From Novosphingobium sp. SG919 (lineage in GTDB: Bacteria > Pseudomonadota > Alphaproteobacteria > Sphingomonadales > Sphingomonadaceae), in assembly GCF_012932495.1 (NCBI RefSeq), contig NZ_JABCNG010000010.1, positions 1 through 43,897 of the forward strand: DNA of 43,897 nucleotides, written 5' to 3'. This document shows positions 43,444 through 43,897 of the stretch, in pieces. The notes below the pieces were generated by a model. The model worked only from the letters and a program-made list of their open reading frames with translations, did not search any database and was not told the origin of the DNA. Positions within the stretch are counted from its first letter, which is position 1; each line of letters opens with the position of its first letter. A program made the translations under genes and the position numbers.

Positions 43444-43896
43444 CTACAGCCCAAGCCCGCGTCCCCGGCCAAGATCGAGGCCGTGCTCGAACGCGAGCTG
43501 GGCGCCAAGTTTCCGCTGGCTGTCCATCATGGTGATCCCAAGCTGCGCCTTGCGGCTGGCCAACAGGGATTCAAGCTGCGGATCGCGCTCCAGGCTCATG
43601 GCCATGTTTGCCATAGCCGTGCGCGCGCTCTTGTGGGCGTCGATGTTGCCGGCCGCATAGTGGCGATCGGCCTGGTTGGATAGCTTGTTCCAACGGCTGA
43701 CGAACCGATCCGCGCGCAGCTCGGGATTGGTGCGCAGCTCGGTTTCGAGCTGCAGCGCCCGGATGGCGCGATTGGCATTGCCGCGTGCCGCTTCGCTCGC
43801 CGGGCTGGGGTCCCGGGCATAGGCCGCCTCGGCATCGCGCGGCCCATGCGGGCGCAGCTCCTCGAACGCCTTGCGCGCGGACTTGAGCTCGGCAAG
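43444..43896 (-). CDS. traA: Ti-type conjugative relaxase TraA, C-terminal end (partial)
   Basis: The window edge cuts this leftward gene; 150 codons of its 3' end are present. The sequence is helical and charged, with ADRHYAAGNIDAHKSARTAM and SLERDPQLESLLASRKAQLG, and it ends LAFEHGLDLGRGRGLGL. This is the ending I know from Ti-type TraA proteins. Full TraA carries an N-terminal MobA/MobL nicking domain and a helicase domain, both outside this window. It shows that the accessory region is next to, or part of, a conjugative or mobilisable element. The stop lies 153 bp before the DUF6118 start. Confidence 0.75.
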   Translation of the reverse strand, partial: LAELKSARKAFEELRPHGPRDAEAAYARDPSPASEAARGNANRAIRALQLETELRTNPELRADRFVSRWNKLSNQADRHYAAGNIDAHKSARTAMANMAMSLERDPQLESLLASRKAQLGITMMDSQRKLGAQLAFEHGLDLGRGRGLGL

Positions 43897-43897
43897 C

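Noticed and set aside
1..43897. CRISPR arrays, tRNA or rRNA genes
   Set aside because: No regularly spaced repeats and no cloverleaf or rRNA-like sequence were recognised by eye; a dedicated tRNA scan could still find one.

Overview
The window looks like the chromosome of a GC-rich alphaproteobacterium, most likely a sphingomonad of the Novosphingobium/Sphingobium type. This is inferred from the aa3 oxidase genes, the argH-lptM-lysA order, the TonB-receptor/PepSY block, the sphingomonad-type IS5 transposase and the Ti-like TraA end. No rRNA gene, tRNA or CRISPR array was recognised.

Core part (1 to about 17.5 kb). coxB-coxA run leftward to a bidirectional terminator at the window start. A long rightward run follows: pyrE, pdxJ, acpS, lepB, an AI-2E/PerM-type membrane protein, a DUF3089 hydrolase, ruvX/yqgF and two hotdog thioesterases, several overlapping by 4 bp. 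A leftward argH-lptM-lysA-(siroheme synthase N-domain) run comes next, then a TlpA-like thioredoxin lipoprotein. The last core block is a leftward metal-uptake cluster (DUF2946 protein, TonB-dependent receptor, PepSY membrane protein).

Accessory part (about 17.5 kb to the end). Base composition becomes visibly more AT-rich and core functions stop. At 18.4-23.3 kb a SAM methyltransferase of the PhcB-like type (RPRGYSGD motif) overlaps an alpha-oxoamine synthase (CqsA/LqsA/SPT superfamily) by 4 bp. Two tandem LuxR-type HTH regulators diverge from this pair across a palindrome-bearing intergenic region. This is the arrangement expected of a small-molecule signalling circuit, and I do not recognise it as a described system. 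At 24.2-26.0 kb an intact IS110-family element of the IS1111 type sits cleanly inside an IS66 tnpC remnant.

A defence-type island fills 26.8-41.6 kb. It holds two very large STAND NTPases with different N-terminal PD-(D/E)xK/Cap4-like nuclease domains (Avs-like), a divergent possibly PIN-like protein, and a helical-repeat protein translationally coupled to a PD-(D/E)xK nuclease protein (an unrecognised two-gene cassette). It also has a PIN-domain protein on the opposite strand. An IS5-family element with a divergent passenger gene, a DUF6118 protein and the 3' end of a Ti-type TraA relaxase close the window. The island was therefore probably acquired with, or sits in, a conjugative or mobilisable element.

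All product names come from reading motifs and family resemblance by eye; no search was run.
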